A stretch of DNA of 64,000 bases, taken from assembly GCF_947500045.1 (NCBI RefSeq), contig NZ_CANMQQ010000003.1, positions 1-64,000 on the forward strand. The letters run 5' to 3'. Numbering within the stretch: the stretch's first letter is position 1; every line of letters begins with the position of its first letter. This stretch comes from an uncultured Ruegeria sp. (lineage in GTDB: Bacteria; Pseudomonadota; Alphaproteobacteria; Rhodobacterales; Rhodobacteraceae). A program made the position numbers and the translations under genes. Positions 63,879 to 64,000 of this stretch are shown here, in pieces. The notes under the pieces are model-generated. The model ran no database searches and was not told the DNA's origin. It saw nothing but the letters and a program-made list of their open reading frames with translations.

Positions 63879-63893
63879 GGTCATTTACGTTGG

Positions 63894-63935
63894 CAGACAA
63901 TTTTTATTTGTCTGACATTTAAAAGTCTGACATTT
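63894..63935. promoter_or_regulatory. Operator-like repeats between the GntR gene and the divergent gene
   Basis: CAGACAA (63894-63900) and TTGTCTG (63908-63914) are perfect inverted repeats. GTCTGACATTT is repeated directly at 63910-63920 and 63925-63935. The site lies just upstream of the GntR start and probably binds it to control itself and the divergent gene. Confidence 0.6.
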
Positions 63936-63967
63936 GAAATGCAAGCGAGTCGAGTCGGGAGGAGCAA

Positions 63968-64000
63968 GTGAGTCGCCCAGTATTTCGCAGCGCAGTTTGG
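63968..64000 (+). CDS. Start of a divergent gene, truncated by the window edge
   Basis: A GTG start with GGGAGGAG just upstream (63957-63964) begins a frame read as MSRPVFRSAVW that is cut at the window end. The location opposite the GntR gene and downstream of its operators makes it a likely regulated gene. Its function cannot be judged from 11 codons. Confidence 0.45.
   Translation, partial: MSRPVFRSAVW

Overview
The window looks like a chromosomal core segment of a marine Rhodobacteraceae (Roseobacter-group) alphaproteobacterium. The evidence is the moderately high GC, an alphaproteobacterial two-piece tmRNA with an ANDNRAPVAVAA tag, an F1-ATPase zeta subunit (DUF1476), a ZapA plus coiled-coil partner pair, an alpha-type SspB, a DUF4169/RHH_4/fumC cluster, a betaine-homocysteine methyltransferase, and a lysis pair of the gene-transfer-agent type. 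No insertion sequence, CRISPR array or integrated prophage is visible. Assignments rest on reading motifs and protein sequences by eye; no database search was run.

Layout. 1-3.7 kb: tRNA-Asp, a methyltransferase-like gene and uvrA. 3.8-6.8 kb: a minus-strand valine-degradation operon (isobutyryl-CoA dehydrogenase, 3-hydroxyisobutyryl-CoA hydrolase, 3-hydroxyisobutyrate dehydrogenase); the last enzyme of that route, mmsA, is at 11.4-12.9 kb with a divergent LysR gene. 7-11.2 kb: a hydrolase, a carboxylate-amine ligase, a second methyltransferase, a fasciclin protein and an L,D-transpeptidase. 13.9-21 kb: CBS protein, coaD, two different GAPDH genes with a 47-residue membrane protein between them, a DUF808 protein and transketolase. 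21.1-26 kb: coiled-coil gene/zapA/mliC facing the purL-bolA-(small membrane protein)-grxD cluster. 26.2-33.2 kb: a large MscS channel, a LysR regulator and a fused indolepyruvate ferredoxin oxidoreductase. 33.3-41.2 kb: acyltransferase, murI, argC, ccmE, then an endolysin and holin of gene-transfer-agent type, then ccmF, ccmH and a PaaG-like gene. 41.3-44.7 kb: betaine-homocysteine methyltransferase, ATPase zeta subunit, purC-purS-purQ. 44.7-51.1 kb: a DctB/DctD-like two-component pair and rne with a long structured leader. 51.1-58.3 kb: tusA, ccdA, a membrane hydrolase overlapping a cytochrome P450, class I FBP aldolase, tag, RHH_4, DUF4169 and fumC. 58.5-64 kb: a secreted protein, sspB, chrA/chrB, a SnoaL-like protein, ssrA, a membrane protein, a GntR regulator and the start of a divergent gene.

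How the parts connect. Central carbon metabolism is strongly represented (two GAPDHs, transketolase, class I aldolase, fumarase). Palindromic TTAGCGCTAA-like operators sit upstream of gap1, gap2 and the aldolase gene, which suggests one LacI-family (CceR-type) regulator. Trans-translation RNA (ssrA) and the ClpXP adaptor gene for its tag (sspB) are 3 kb apart. Cytochrome c maturation (ccmE, ccmF, ccmH, ccdA) is interrupted by a two-gene lysis cassette.

The most unusual items are: the DctD-like regulator, which has lost the sigma-54 contact loop and has an altered Walker B; the lysis cassette inside the ccm locus; the possible attenuator ahead of the betaine-homocysteine methyltransferase; the internal terminator and structured leader ahead of rne; and several unexplained inverted-repeat elements.
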